From: Aralia elata
Lineage: Eukaryota; Streptophyta; Magnoliopsida; Apiales; Araliaceae
NCBI GenBank assembly: GCA_034770075.1
Contig: CM068377.1
Span: forward strand, 55,484,275 to 55,548,274
DNA: 64,000 bases
Direction of reading: 5' to 3'
Position 1 is the stretch's first letter; each line of letters opens with the position of its first letter. The translations under genes were made by a program, and so were the position numbers. Shown here piece after piece: positions 1-11,126 of the stretch. Below the pieces are notes generated by a model, which did no database searches, was not told the DNA's origin, and was given only the letters and a program-made list of their open reading frames with translations.

Positions 1-228
1 TCACAACAAGGAGAAAGAGGGTTTAACAAGCTAGTACCTATGCAATTTTGGTGTGATAATCAAGCAGCTCTTTACATTGCATCTAATCCATTATTTCATG
101 AGAGAACCAAACATATAGAAGTTGACAGTCATTTTATTCGTGAAAAGATACAAGGGATTATATCCACCAATCATGTGAAGACCGGCGATCAGCTTGCTGA
201 CGTGTTTAGTGTTTACTAAAGCTTCAGG
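1..228 (+). pseudogene. Ty1/copia pol 3' end, RNase H (partial, frameshifted)
   Basis: The window opens inside the RNase H domain of a Ty1/copia polyprotein. Frame 1 reads motifs typical of the family: FWCDNQAALYIASNP, HERTKHIEVDSHFIREK and a terminal GDQLADVF. In the family the last motif runs into TKAL. Here a 7-bp duplication-like insertion (agtgttt, about 209-216) shifts the frame and gives an early stop; TKA resumes in another frame directly after. The upstream part lies outside the window. It is followed by a polypurine tract and LTR in the same orientation, so this is the 3' end of a plus-strand element. Family assignment is confident; activity is unlikely. Confidence 0.88.
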
Positions 229-290
229 GTCAGCTTGAATCACCTATATTTGTAACAAGCTGGGCATGATTGATATCTATACTCCAGCTT

Positions 291-548
291 GAGGGGGAGT
301 GTTAAAGATTCTAGAGGATTGTACGAGCGTGATTTTAGGAGTAATGTGTGGAGTGTTATGTGCTAATCATTGATGGATTGATTAACTTTCCTTATATAGC
401 ATGAGTCTTAGTCTATAAAAGGCTTAGCTCTTATTTATACTTGAGATATGATTATGGAATAAACTCTCCACTTTACATTATTCATGTGAGAGGGACCTTG
501 TGGAACTATCACTTTTGATTGTAGAAATATCAATTCCCTTTATATACA
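291..548 (+). mobile_element. Ty1/copia polypurine tract and 3' LTR
   Basis: A purine run (gagggggag, 291-299) is followed at 300 by TGTTAAAGATTC, the expected TG start of an LTR. A TATA-like tctataaaagg lies near 412-422. The LTR end is estimated at about 548 (a CA inside tatatacaa); no partner LTR is in the window, so the right boundary is uncertain. Confidence 0.7.
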
Positions 549-924
549 AAAATTTCCTGAGGGATGCACCTTGTAAACATGATTTCTTGTTTCTTCGGCT
601 TATCAAATTTTAAATATTAAAAAGTTTCAAAGGCTTTTGTAGGAAGGGCCCATTCAAATCAATCAGTGAAGTACACTGATAGGATCGTAGGACAAAGGAA
701 GGGGCATCCTCCACGCAAAGAAGTCTTTATAATCTCTATAACCAAGCTTAGCAAGTCGTGGATTATGTATACCAACTACATAAATCTATAAAAGTCATCA
801 AAAATAATTTTTATAACCTTGAAAGATAATGGACAAAAGTATTATTTAAGAAGAAGCACCAAATCCACCCAAAAAAAAAACCGAGAGCTTTAAAATAAAC
901 ATAAGTTCAGTATATCAATTACTG
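549..924. other. Gene 3' flank, no coding feature seen
   Basis: AT-rich DNA between the copia LTR and the stop codon of the neuroguidin gene on the minus strand. It should hold the 3' UTR and polyadenylation region of that gene. I see no ORF, repeat or RNA gene that I can support. Confidence 0.5.
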
Positions 925-3900
925 TTATTTCATTACCTTGCGCTTATTGAGCTTTCTCACTCCATTACTTCCATTCTCAAAGGCTGATGTTTGCTCATCA
1001 ATGTTGCCCGCTAGAGGTAAAGTTTTAATCTCATCATAGAAACTCTCTGTCAGACCAAGCAACCTAATGAAACAAATGAAGAGCAGTCGGGGCTGGTAAA
1101 TAATTGATAATTAGCAATATAAATATACCAGGATTTTTTATTAGACTTAAAGAGATCAAAATAACCAATATAATCAATTGAGCTTACCCATTTCTTGACT
1201 TTTTAAAATGTTTCATTTTCTTTTTCTCCATTTTTGTGAGCGGAGCACGAGTAAAGAGATCCTCCTCTCTTCGTGCACGCTCTTCCATCTTTGCCTTGTA
1301 TTTAGTAACCTCTCTACTTTCAGTTCCAACCATTTCTCTCATCTATATTTCCAGTGAGCAGTGAGACAATGTAACATATAATTGAAGCAATCCAAATTAA
1401 TTAGACCGTGAACAGAAAGTTGCCACTGACCTCTTCAGGCCTTCCCTCAAGATCGTCCATCAGTTCTCTCACATAAGCGCTTTGCCTAGCTTGTCGAAGA
1501 GTTTCTTTCTCTTTTCTCAATGCATTTCTTTCTTGTCTTGATATCTTATCTTCTTCCATAGAAACAGGTGCAAATTTTGGGGGCCGATACACATCATCAC
1601 CATCCTGTAATTAATGAGAATGGATTTAAGAAAACAAAACTTCGGAGTTTTTCCACAATTAATGAATAGTTTTTGTTTGACAAGAAAGCCAAATGGGAGG
1701 GAGAGCAATGGTGCACTATTGAAAGTGAAACTCCATACTAGTTATTACACTTTCCTTTCACTTCTTGCCAACCCCCGTTAAAGATACCATTATAATACAA
1801 TATGTATCAAGTTGATAACTAATATTATGCCATACTTCTCTTCAATATTTTTGACTTGCCTCAGCATTCATAGTTGCTTTGCTAACAAGCATATCAGGGT
1901 TAGGGTGATACTTCAGCAGATCCTCCGTCTTCTGAGTTGCATCTGTTTCCTTCTCACTCAAACCTACATTCCCCACTTCACTTCCAGTAACCCTTGTGAG
2001 CTTCTGGATTTGATATTGTAGTTTTTTGTCGATTGGGCGAATCTGCATATCACAGGACAAAGAATTACGTGAAAATTGAGACAGAAGCCTATTAAAATTA
2101 TGCCTATATGTAATAGTAGACACAATGGGGTTATAAGTATTGCTACCCCTCCACAGCAGCAATTACAAGGAGCAATTACAAGGACAGACACTGGTTCAGA
2201 TCCAAATATGGTTATGGGAATGAGAATAAACATGCATACCTTCTCCAAAAATAATCTTATCTCCACAAGGCTCCGAACAACAGGATGTCCCTCAATTGAT
2301 AAACCTTTTGCCTTGCGGAGTAAATAGTAGACTAGTGACTGGCAATAATTAAGAAGCAGCAAATGCTTGGCCTCGAGATAGCTTATCCCATGTACAGTTG
2401 GAAAATGATCATCTTTGACCTTAATAGACATAAAGCACATTGTGTTAAAATAAATAAATTTATAAGGACACCACTTATTTTACTTTCTTTCCTAAAGAAA
2501 GGAGGGAAAACACTAATGAGGGGCCTCTGGTAAGAACAGAAAGCAATTTTTCTAGTCTTTCCTAATGAAAGGAGGGAAAACACTAATGAGGTGCCTCTGG
2601 GAAGAACAAAAAGCAGTTTTTTCTTGTTGTTCCTAACGAAAGTAGGAAAAACACTAATGAGGTGCTTCTGGTAAGAACAGAAAGCAATTATGCACTGTAG
2701 TGTTATTTGCACTGGGACAGATGTAGAAATGCATAGTTACACTATTGTTGTATAAGCATGTGTCTAGGTCACAGCAATGGTGGTTTGTAAGGAGTCGAGA
2801 ATCACGTGGCTCTGATAACAGAGGTCTGACTAGTTACCAGCGGCAGTAAGGTAAAGAAGACAAATAATCAAAATATTTGTTAGCACGTTAGTTATGCAAG
2901 TGTATCCACAAATTGGTGCTGCAATTTTGAGAGCCAGCACTAAAACAGTCCGAGCATTAATAATTTTAATGGCTCTCAGTGATGGTCACACTCTAAAACG
3001 GTCCGGGCAGTAATAATTTTAATGGTTCTCAGTGATGGTCACAGCAAGTTGTGATATTCAAAGGCAAATCATTATAAGTCAAAAGCAACAATAAACTAAA
3101 TAATTTAATAAATCTACATAATTTCTTTTAAATAAATCTATGTTTGGCAGTATAGTATCCTTGATTAGAAACTGTAATTGGACTTCAGTTCATAACTTAA
3201 CTAATAGTTGCTGCAATTCCAATTCTAAGCTTGAATCCCATGTTTTTGAACATGACATACAGATTTCATAATGGGTAATTTAATTCAGTGCTTCGCAAAT
3301 TTTGTGAATGTTAGAACTCAGAATTCACAACACATTCAATCCATTCGTTAAAATCTTTTTCTTATTGGTGTTAGTGCCTTCTTATTGTTGCATTCAATTA
3401 CAATGTGCCATTCAATAGATTTACAAATCGAAACTCAAAGAGTTTTGCTACCTTAGCAGTTAGAGCTTGCACTTTACTCGTCACTGCATCCAACCCTGCT
3501 TTCATTTCTTTCAACGCTGCAACTAAATAAGGAGTTTCTCTGACACACAAATGCACACAAAGTTGATAACTTTAAAAATCACGAACTTTGCACCAGAGCT
3601 ACAAGAAAATTTAAAGTACGAGTATTATATGTGCAGACATGTACATGCTGAAAATAACTTTTCAGTTTTTATTGAAATGCAGAATGCACAAATAACTCGT
3701 ATATTAACTTTAATGAATTCAAACGATAACAACACAATCACTGCATAAATACATAATTTCTGCAGTGCAAATGACATTGTAATTCATGGGTCCTGACTTG
3801 TCCTTTTTATCTTATGATGTTCCAAAATTTTGTCACTTTAACTTTTAACTTATTTTAACATTATAATTTTATCCGTACGCAAGAGAAAATTTTGAAATAA

Positions 3901-4565
3901 AATCCAATTAAATAATGGTTAATTACAAAACCCTGCACAGTTATCACACCAATCTTATTACTTTCTTATATGGGTAAAAATCAAAAGGGTACAACTAATT
4001 TAGAATGAAGGAACTACATGAGATATTCATTTTTATTGAAATTTCACCTGGTAAAAGTTAAGGTATACACTTGTCACGAAAATAGCTAAGGGTTTGCCCA
4101 TATAATTACTAGCATGAGTTGTAAATATGAATATATTTTTTCTTGACATTCTTTTGAAGATGAAATAACCAACTAACCTAACATTGCAACCAAAAATAAA
4201 TTAAATCACTAGGGCTATGAACAATTTGAACCGGTACAGATTTGCCCAAACTGGATAAATTCTAAGGAGTACAATATTTTTGAAAAAATAGAATTTGATG
4301 GGCAACTAAACTAATATGACCGAAAATATTATTGCAAGAGAAGCTAACTGAAAATTGCAACCAAAAGTAAATCACTAGGGGTATGAACAATTTGACCCAA
4401 TATAAATTTGCCCAAACTGGATAAATTCTAAGGAGTACAATATTTTTGAAAAAATATAATTTGATTCGAAATTAAACTAATATATCAGAAAATATTATTG
4501 CAAGAGAAGCAAACTCACTTATTTATTCTTTCAATTTGTCGAGATAAATGGTTTCTGTCCTCCAT
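925..4565 (-). CDS. NGDN: Plant neuroguidin (Sas10/Utp3/C1D family), 7 exons
   Basis: Host gene for a neuroguidin/LCP5-like protein. The family acts in the nucleolus in small-subunit rRNA processing, and the human homologue also binds eIF4E. Predicted coding exons, 5' to 3': 4519-4565, 3452-3539, 2240-2419, 1860-2042, 1431-1604, 1188-1342, 925-1063. They total 966 nt, 321 aa plus TAA, and all phases agree. Recognisable segments are GISYLEAKHLLLLNYCQSLV, RKAKGLSIEGHPVVRSLVEI (Sas10/Utp3/C1D domain), IRPIDKKLQYQIQKLT, YRPPKFAPVSMEEDKISRQ and a basic C terminus. Five introns have GT-AG ends; the intron 1605-1859 starts with GC (GAG|GCAAGT) and ends CAG. The start ATG at 4563-4565 is the first in frame; the N terminus is acidic/charged (MEDRNHLSRQIERIN). 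No frameshift or stop was seen, so the gene looks functional. Exact splice sites are predictions. Confidence 0.9.
1605..1859 (-). other. GC-AG intron of the neuroguidin gene
   Basis: On the minus strand the exon ends GCTGAG and the intron begins GCAAGT, the consensus for the rare GC donor class, and it ends TTACAG. No in-frame GT donor is available nearby; the GT two bases further in would change the phase. The joined reading frame continues into the conserved YRPPKFAP segment. Confidence 0.8.
2488..2695. repeat. 70-bp tandem repeat, 3 copies, in an intron
   Basis: Three adjacent copies of a unit beginning cctaa(a/t/c)gaaag and containing aacactaatgag and taagaacagaaagca start at about 2491, 2561 and 2632. 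It lies within the intron 2420-3451 of the neuroguidin gene. Confidence 0.85.
2942..3045. repeat. 53-bp tandem duplication in an intron
   Basis: Two adjacent copies (2942-2994 and 2995-3045) share aaaac(a/g)gtccg(a/g)gca and ttctcagtgatggtcaca-type ends. They lie in the same neuroguidin intron as the 70-bp repeat. Confidence 0.8.
4185..4512. repeat. ~166-bp tandem duplication beside exon 1 donor
   Basis: Copy 1 (about 4185-4345) and copy 2 (about 4355-4512) share ttgcccaaactggataaat, ctaaggagtacaatattt and attgcaagagaagc. Copy 2 ends next to the exon 1 donor (rc GTGAGT, 4513-4518). The duplication therefore repeats the first intron bases up to, but apparently not including, a working donor. 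Confidence 0.85.
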
Positions 4566-4800
4566 GTAAGCTGCAATCAACTTCAGCTATGGAAAAGGGA
4601 GAATATAGATGTGATGGCCGGAGGAAGCTCGGCTGTGAGATTAGCGGTGCTTAGTGGCCGCCGTCAGTAGAGAGTTGAACTTGAAAGGGTTAACACGGCA
4701 ACGAGCTTGTTATGAACGCAGAGAACTTGGCACTGAGCCTTTTCTGTATTTTGTAGTTAGGGCCTCAAGGCGATGGACTTATTTAAAACGACATAAAAAT
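4566..4800 (-). promoter_or_regulatory. Neuroguidin 5' UTR and promoter region
   Basis: Directly upstream of the start codon on the minus strand. This stretch is less AT-rich than its surroundings and then changes at about 4790 to very AT-rich DNA. The minus strand contains AGGCCCTAAC (about 4754-4763), which resembles the GGCCC/telo-box type motifs common upstream of plant ribosome-biogenesis genes. No clear TATA box was seen. Function is inferred from position. Confidence 0.45.
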
Positions 4801-6143
4801 TTTAAATTTAAAATGACTTATGATTTAATTTAAATTGTGAATTTAAATAATAATGTGCAGCACCGTTTAATTTATAAGTTAAAAATTATATTAGTAACCC
4901 TTATAGATAATTATAATAATATTTATTATCTCTTTAATTTTTTAATTAACATTTAGTATTTCTCTAATTAATAATATATAAGATTCACTTTGTAATGCGG
5001 ATAATCAACTAATATTCACAAAAAATTTTAATATAATATCTAAAATACCCTTCAGTTTATAATCTTTAATATACCTACTAAATATAAATTCGTATATTTT
5101 TGTTTTTCATTTAACTTGATATGATTAATTAAATAACAAATATTTATTTTTAAAAAAAAAAAATAAAGTCATACATTTTTTGTTAATTAAATTTCTCAAA
5201 GATTAAAATAAATTTTTTTATTTAAAAAATTCACAAGAAATTAAACCCCGTAATGTTATAAATTCCCCGTGTGGGTTCAAATTTCTCGTAAGGATGAGGT
5301 TAATTATTAAATTTTAATCTCCATAAAAAATGAGACGAGTATAACATTTTTTTATAAGACCGAAGATAGGGTAGGATCTGCAATCTCCACCCCGCCCCAT
5401 TCCTAATTTGGAGTCTTATAACTCATTTAATTTACTTGAGAATCTTAGTCCAGCATGCGCCTTCTATAAATTTTGGAGTTTCAAACTGGTTCTTTACTTT
5501 CAACTTTGATGTTGTAGCTATTATTACTTCATTTCCTTCTGAGTATGATATTATTTTGGTTAATCTCAATTTTGTAAATGTGAGAGATGTATTTTGGTTT
5601 CATGTTTACTCTTAATAATAATTTGTTAGATTAATAGTAACAATATAATAACGAAATTATTATTCCAAACTTGAGGACATAATGCCATTTTATTCCTCAT
5701 TAGTTTTCCAAGGTTTAAAAATCTAAATCTTTTTTTTTTTTGGCTCTCCATGGTATGTTTATGTTGCTTACTTTTTTAATTATCTATTAAATGAAGTACA
5801 ATTGTATGATGAATTATTGAGCACAATTTGCTGATGGTTGTTGGTGATCATTTGAATTTATAAAAATATTTTTTTCTTACATGATTTTTTTTCTTCATTT
5901 TTTGGAAGTGGTTACTTAAACAAAATCTATTTCTTTTTATTCCTTGAACAGTTTGGTAATTTGAAGAAGAGTCTTACTCATTTAATTTGCTGGAGAATCT
6001 CATAATTAGCTCCTGCTTTCTACAAAATTTGTTGTTAATTTCAAGAAGGTGATTTAATTTCAGCTTTGATGTACTAGCTATTGCTTCTTCATTTCCCTTA
6101 AGTCACTAAATATAGTGTAGTTGATTTTAATATACTAATATAC
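4801..6143. other. AT-rich intergenic DNA with an old duplication
   Basis: No gene is visible. About 130 bp starting gagtctta..actcatttaattt at 5410-5545 recurs in diverged form at 5968-6104 (both contain ttgatgt and agctatt followed by cttcatttcc), which indicates an old duplication about 555 bp apart. Confidence 0.55.
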
Positions 6144-6431
6144 TACTCGCTGCATTCCATAATAATAGTTTTTTTAGCTTCATACACATAGATTAAGAAA
6201 GTCATTTAATATTATCATTTAACAATTAAAATTTGTGTAAAATTTCATTAGTATCTCTTCACGAGAAGTTGAAAATTACTAATACAAGAGAGAATTTTTT
6301 AGGACAATGAAAAAAGTTAGGTATAATATAGAAAAGTAAATAGTTTATTCTCCTAAAAAGTTGTAAACGATAAATAAATTAGAACAAATATTTTTCTCTA
6401 AAAAGTCTATTATTATAGAATGGAGGGGGTA
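6144..6431. mobile_element. Stowaway-like MITE, 284 bp
   Basis: Terminal inverted repeats: the left end reads CTCGCTGCATTCCATAATAATAG (here noted up to CATTCC) and the right end on the minus strand reads CCCCCTCCATTCTATAATA. The element (6146-6429) is flanked by TA at 6144-6145 and 6430-6431. CTCCCTCC-type ends with a TA target duplication are diagnostic of Tc1/mariner-related Stowaway elements. No ORF. Confidence 0.85.
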
Positions 6432-7089
6432 TCAATTATGCCTAGCAGCCAATGTTTCCATTTAGTTGAAAAATCTCAACAAATCAATAAATACAATATC
6501 TCTACTCCAATATTAGAAACACATTTAAATTTGTGAGTCAATTTAATATAGATTTGAATTTGTTTGATAACATGTTTAATCATAAAGCTGGAGAAGACAT
6601 CAATATATATTATGAAAATCGCTTTCACTATTTAATCGTTCTAAATTCTAATTGGTATTTGTAAAATTTATCTTTGAATGTATAAAGACTTCATTTGATT
6701 ATCATAAACATAAAACATGGGAAAACAAAACGAACAAAGGTAACATAATGGTCATAAGAAAGATGTTGTCACGGACTCACGTTTGCTCTTAAGAAAAGAA
6801 ACTCTCACCTTCACTCTCACAAAATAGAGAGATCTCATAGAGTCCAACATATTAAATTATTAAAAATTTCTATTTTTAAATTTTTAATTCAACTTTAACC
6901 CTTCCACGTCATAGACTTTTCAATTTTTATTGCTTCTTCTTTAATTTCTTAGCTTTAAATACTATAAGTATATGAGGACTCTCTTTCGACTGTGGCTTTT
7001 TCGTTCATCCATTATTTTTCTCTTACAAATTTTCTTCCAAGAATTTTCATAACCGAGTATTGAAAAGTTTGAAGGAGGGTTTTTTTTTT

Positions 7090-7474
7090 TCCTTTCTTTC
7101 AGATTTTTTTTTCTCTTTTAATTTGATTCTAAATTGAATATTTTTTATTTGATTTGAAAGACTTTATCTTTTTTTAATATAGGTTAATTATTGGTCTTCC
7201 TACGAATTCTCTAACCTCTCTTATTATGATTATGATTTTATTTTTAATTATAATTTTGTAGGTTTTTGTCTATATCTTACTTTGGAGTCTTATTTATTAG
7301 TATATTTTATTTTGGTTAGTAGTGAGGTGAGATTTAAGAAACAATGAATATTCAATATTGTTGTCTTTTTGAATGTATATGTATGAGGAGTTGTTTTTCT
7401 GTTTGTTAGCTACTCTTATTATTTAAGTGTTTTTGAACTTAATTATAATTATAATTATAATTGTTAATCGACCA

Positions 7475-7515
<41 letters not shown>

Positions 7516-8045
7516 CCCTTTGTTCTAATAAAAAAAAAGTCTAATTTGTGAAATTTACAAACACCAAGGATCTAATTTTTCTTCAAATTTGAAGATTTTT
7601 TTCTTTCAGGTATTTTTATTCTCTTTTGATTTGATTATAAATTGTTTATTTTTTATTTGATTTGAAGGAGTTTATATTTTTTTTATTATGGATTAATTAT
7701 TGGTTTTCTTACGAATTCTCTCACCTCTCTTAATCATTAAGATTATAGTTTTAATTTTTATTATGATTTTGTAACATTTCAGCTATTCCCTACTTTGGAC
7801 TATGTTTATTTTTTTCTGGTTAGTCAATGAGGAGCAAATCAATACCACTATAGAACATGCATGGTCGTTTTTGTGAATATGCATGAGGAGTTTCTTCTGC
7901 AGTTCTGCTTACACGACTTCTATTATACAAGTTTTATTGAATTTAATTATAATTATTAAGAGACTAATATATATCCCCTCCATTATGAAAAAGGTCTAAT
8001 TTGTAACATATGAACTCTAAGGATATAATCTTTCTCTATATTTAT
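7090..8045. repeat. Diverged ~480-bp tandem duplication
   Basis: Two adjacent homologous segments, about 7090-7580 and 7590-8045. Each has in order ctttctttcag, a run ending aatttgatt.taaattg, ttattggt.ttc.tacgaattctct, ggttagt, tgcatgagg/tgtatgagg, tgaa.ttaattataatta and aa..gtctaatttgt. Copy 1 also holds a (TA)n tract at about 7478-7513. The unit contains CT-rich and TATA-like DNA but no ORF. Confidence 0.7.
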
Positions 8046-8289
8046 CCCCGTATATAATATTCCATTCTTTTTAAAATATACAATCAAGAATGACTTTGCA
8101 AAGTTAATTCATAATATTTTCAAATTCAAAATTAATATAATCCATTTAATTTTTATTAACAATCAATCTTTTAATTACTATTACTATTTGGATAATATTT
8201 ATATTTTTTTCATTATATTGACTAAAACTAAATTAATTCTTATCAATTTTGAATTGAAAAATATCTCAAGTTGACTTCAAAAGTTAAAA

Positions 8290-8602
8290 GCAAAAATATT
8301 TTATACCCCCACTGAAGTTGGCACGTTTTGTGTAATAGACCAGTGAACTAAAAAAAATTGTAATTAGGCGACTAAACAATTTAAAACACTTCAATTATCT
8401 CATTCTGTCAAATTAATTGGTCGAACGTCAAATTTGCTACAGAAATTTCCTACATGGCTTAAAAAAAAGGAAAAAATGTGCCACAAATGATGTGTAGCAT
8501 CTAGATTGATTTTGGCGGCAAAGTTGGGACAATTAGCTTTAATCGGTACAAGGTTGGGGGTAAATACCTTTGCCCGATCATTTAGGGCTAAGGTTTCATT
8601 TC
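8290..8602 (+). mobile_element. 5' terminal/promoter region of a Mutator-like element (inferred)
   Basis: Starts near taccccc actgaagttgg and runs into gggggtaaataccttt and ctaaggtttcatttctt. Its sequence continues after the LINE insertion (from 9514) into a leader with a splice donor that leads to the MULE-like start codon. I did not find the opposite end, so the element's boundary is inferred. Confidence 0.4.
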
Positions 8603-8616
8603 TTGTCTAATTTCTT

Positions 8617-9499
8617 TTTTTTTCTTTTTCTTTTTGATAAGTTTAAGATTGAATAAAAGGAAAAAAAAAGGATATACAAACGCGCGCGAAGGGGCATACC
8701 CCAGATCAAAAAGAGGGAACACACATTCTACTATACAAAAAATAGGAAGATCAAGCCCAAACTGGGTATAACATAGACATCATATGGCATACCATACGAT
8801 GTCAAGGCGATACAAGTATTACAAGGCTAAATCCCTATAACATGTTCTGGTTTTAACTTTCTGAAATTTAGTGTTAGTATGAAGAGCACATTTAAGCATA
8901 TGCATAATATCTTGTACAGTTGTCCGAACCAGGGTAGATCTATTTGAGTGAATCCTCGCGTTGCGTTCTTGCCAAAGACTGTAAACTACAGCAGCAAGCC
9001 CAAGAGACAGCAGACCGTGGTGTATCTGTGTGTGGGGGCAGACGGGCAGTTCATGAGGTAGCCTGTTAAGGAAGCCCAGCTACGACTGAAGCCCCTCCAC
9101 CTACATTGTCTAAGGACTGAAAACAGAACTTGGAACGAGTAGGAGCATTGAAAAAAATAAGTGATTGAAGATTCCAATTCAGTGGTACAGAGAACACATA
9201 TAGGATTGACCTCTAAGCCATAACTAAGAAGTTTATCCATGGTCCTCAGTCCATTGTGAAAGGCCAACCATAAAATGAATGAGAGCCTTGGAGTAAAGAA
9301 TTTATGCCAAACAAGTTTAGACCAACTTACTGGGTGGCCCACCTGACGAATCGATTGCCATATAGTCGCAACCTTTACATCACTGGCTTTAGTATTGTCC
9401 CAAAAAATCACATCTGGAATATTTGAATTGCACTATTTAGAATAATCTATCAAAGGAGTCCCTAAATGCAGTTAGATTACTGTGAGTAGAAGAAGGGTG
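8617..9499 (-). mobile_element. 5'-truncated LINE with 14-bp target duplication
   Basis: The minus strand carries the 3' end of a LINE (L1-type). The 3' tail reads as an A-rich run (T-rich on plus, 8617-8632). Both ends are flanked by the same 14 bases, ttgtctaatttctt, at 8603-8616 and 9500-9513. The coding part is the end of ORF2 (next entry). Length is about 883 bp, so most of the element was lost at insertion, as is usual for LINEs. Confidence 0.85.
8825..9411 (-). pseudogene. LINE ORF2 C terminus with zf-RVT domain
   Basis: Reading from 9411 down, the frame shows the zinc-binding domain found at the end of plant LINE reverse transcriptases: WSKLVWHKFFTPRLSFILWL, a variable middle, then C..C and a late H/C region (PICVLCTTELESSITYFFQC). 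At about 9000 a one-base deletion shifts the frame; the next frame continues with VVYSLWQERNARIHSN, which is the normal ending of this protein family, and a stop near 8825. The protein is inactive: it lacks endonuclease and polymerase domains and is frameshifted. Confidence 0.85.
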
Positions 9500-9513
9500 T
9501 TGTCTAATTTCTT

Positions 9514-9646
9514 CTTTCAATCAACTGAGAGAGGTCTATAAAGTGCAATTGAGGGCGAGAGATTGAAGCAAATTACAAGGAGAGTTTCAAATCTAGGGTT
9601 TTAAGGAGTCAAGGCAAGATTGTGAAACACTGATACACTAATTGAG
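9514..9646 (+). other. Predicted leader exon of the Mutator-like element
   Basis: After the LINE target duplication the sequence resumes as a GA-rich leader ending TTGAG|GTATTT, a good donor at 9647. The matching acceptor is TGACAG at 10489-10494, just before an ATG. Inference from splice signals and order only. Confidence 0.4.
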
Positions 9647-10494
9647 GTATTTTTATATTCCATCTCCTATTCAAATATATGACGCAGTGGAATTTTTAAT
9701 TTGTGACAGTTTAAAATGGTTATAGTATGTAATGGTGATAAATTTTTTGATATGGGTTTATTAAAAAAAGTTTAAAATGGATTTTGTTGGGGCTTTGATT
9801 TTGTTAAAAAAAAGATGGATCAGTGGGGTGGATGGAGTTGATTGCTTATATTTTATTCATGCTTTTGGCCTAATATAATTTGGGTTAATCTGTTAGTTGT
9901 TTATTTGTTGAATGTGTTTCTTGTTTTCTATACTCCAACTCCTACTCAAATATATGACTTAGTGAGATTTTTAATTTGTGACAGTTTAAAATGGTTACCA
10001 GCATATAATGGTGATAGATTTTTAGAAATAGGTTTATTAAACAAAGTTTAAAATGGCTTTGTGGGACTTTGATTTTGATATATATATATATATATATGGG
10101 TTAGTGGGGTGGGTGGGGTTGATTACTTCTATTTTATTCATGTTTTTTGCCTAATATAATTTAGGCTAGTGTGTTAGTTGCTTATTTGTTGATTTTTTTT
10201 TCTTATTTTTTATACTCCAACTCTAACTTGACTTAGTGAGATTTTTAATTTGTGACAGTTTAAAATGGTTACCAGCATATAATGGTGATAGATTTTTGAA
10301 AATGGGTTTATATATTAAACAAAGTTTAAAATGGCATGGTAGGGCTTTGATTTTGTTAAAAAATATAGGTTAGTGGGTTGGGTAAGGTTGATTGCTTCTA
10401 TTTTATTTATACTTTTGGCGTAATATATTCTGAGTTAGTGTGTTAGTTGCTTATTTGTTGATTGTGTTTCTTTTTTTCTTTTTTTTAATGACAG
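9647..10494 (+). repeat. Three 275-bp tandem repeats in a predicted intron
   Basis: The motif ttgtgacagtttaaaatggt occurs at 9701, 9976 and 10250, a period of 274-275 bp. Each copy continues with gtgata.attttt, tttgattttg, agtggg and tgttagttg.ttatttgttga. The array fills nearly all of the predicted intron of the MULE-like leader. Small (TA)n tract at about 10078-10097. Confidence 0.85.
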
Positions 10495-10495
10495 C

Positions 10496-10567
10496 ATGGA
10501 TACCATATTTGACCTGATATTGAACCATGGGGGAAAGTTTGTGGATGGATTAAGTCACAATTACATA
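10496..10567 (+). pseudogene. Mutator-like transposase N terminus, cut by CACTA
   Basis: The frame from ATG 10496 reads MDTIFDLILNHGGKFVDG, which resembles the start of plant Mutator-like (MuDR) transposases, where a hydrophobic strand is followed by HHGG and a glycine-rich YVGG loop. It follows an AG acceptor. The frame then runs straight into CACTATAAG, the end of a CACTA transposon, so only about 24 residues remain. The family call rests on a short match. Confidence 0.5.
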
Positions 10568-11126
10568 CACTATAAGAAAAAAGCTTAATTCCGACGAAAT
10601 TTTTCGTCGAAAATTCAATCGTAATAAAGTTGATTGGGGATACGTCCGTCAGAAATTCAGTTAGAAATAAGTATTGTCGACGGAACTATGGCTAACGAAC
10701 GATCCGCCACAGATAGACTATTTTCGACGGAATTATTTTCGACGGACTAATTCTGTCGGAAATGATATGCACACGTGTCAAAATTCTGCTCATGTGTAAA
10801 TTCAGAATTCTAACGGAACGTTTGTCGGAAATAAAGCCTGATCCGTTGGAAATATAGTTTTTATAATTAATTATAAATTATTATTTATGACGGAATTTCA
10901 ATCTGGGTTACATTATTCCGTTGGAAATAATGGTTTTTTTTAATAATTTTTTTGTTTTTGCAGTTTTCGAGTTTTTAAACCCCATTTTTGTACCTGTAAC
11001 ATGTTTTATCCCAACAACACATACAATAATCAACCAATAACTACTTTTTCAATAACATATATACACGTTTTAACGTGTGTATATATAACTACTTTTTCAA
11101 TAAGTTATATATATATATACGATAAG

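Noticed and set aside
1812..2712. ORFs overlapping neuroguidin exons in other frames
   Set aside because: Shadows of the real exons and of the 70-bp repeat.
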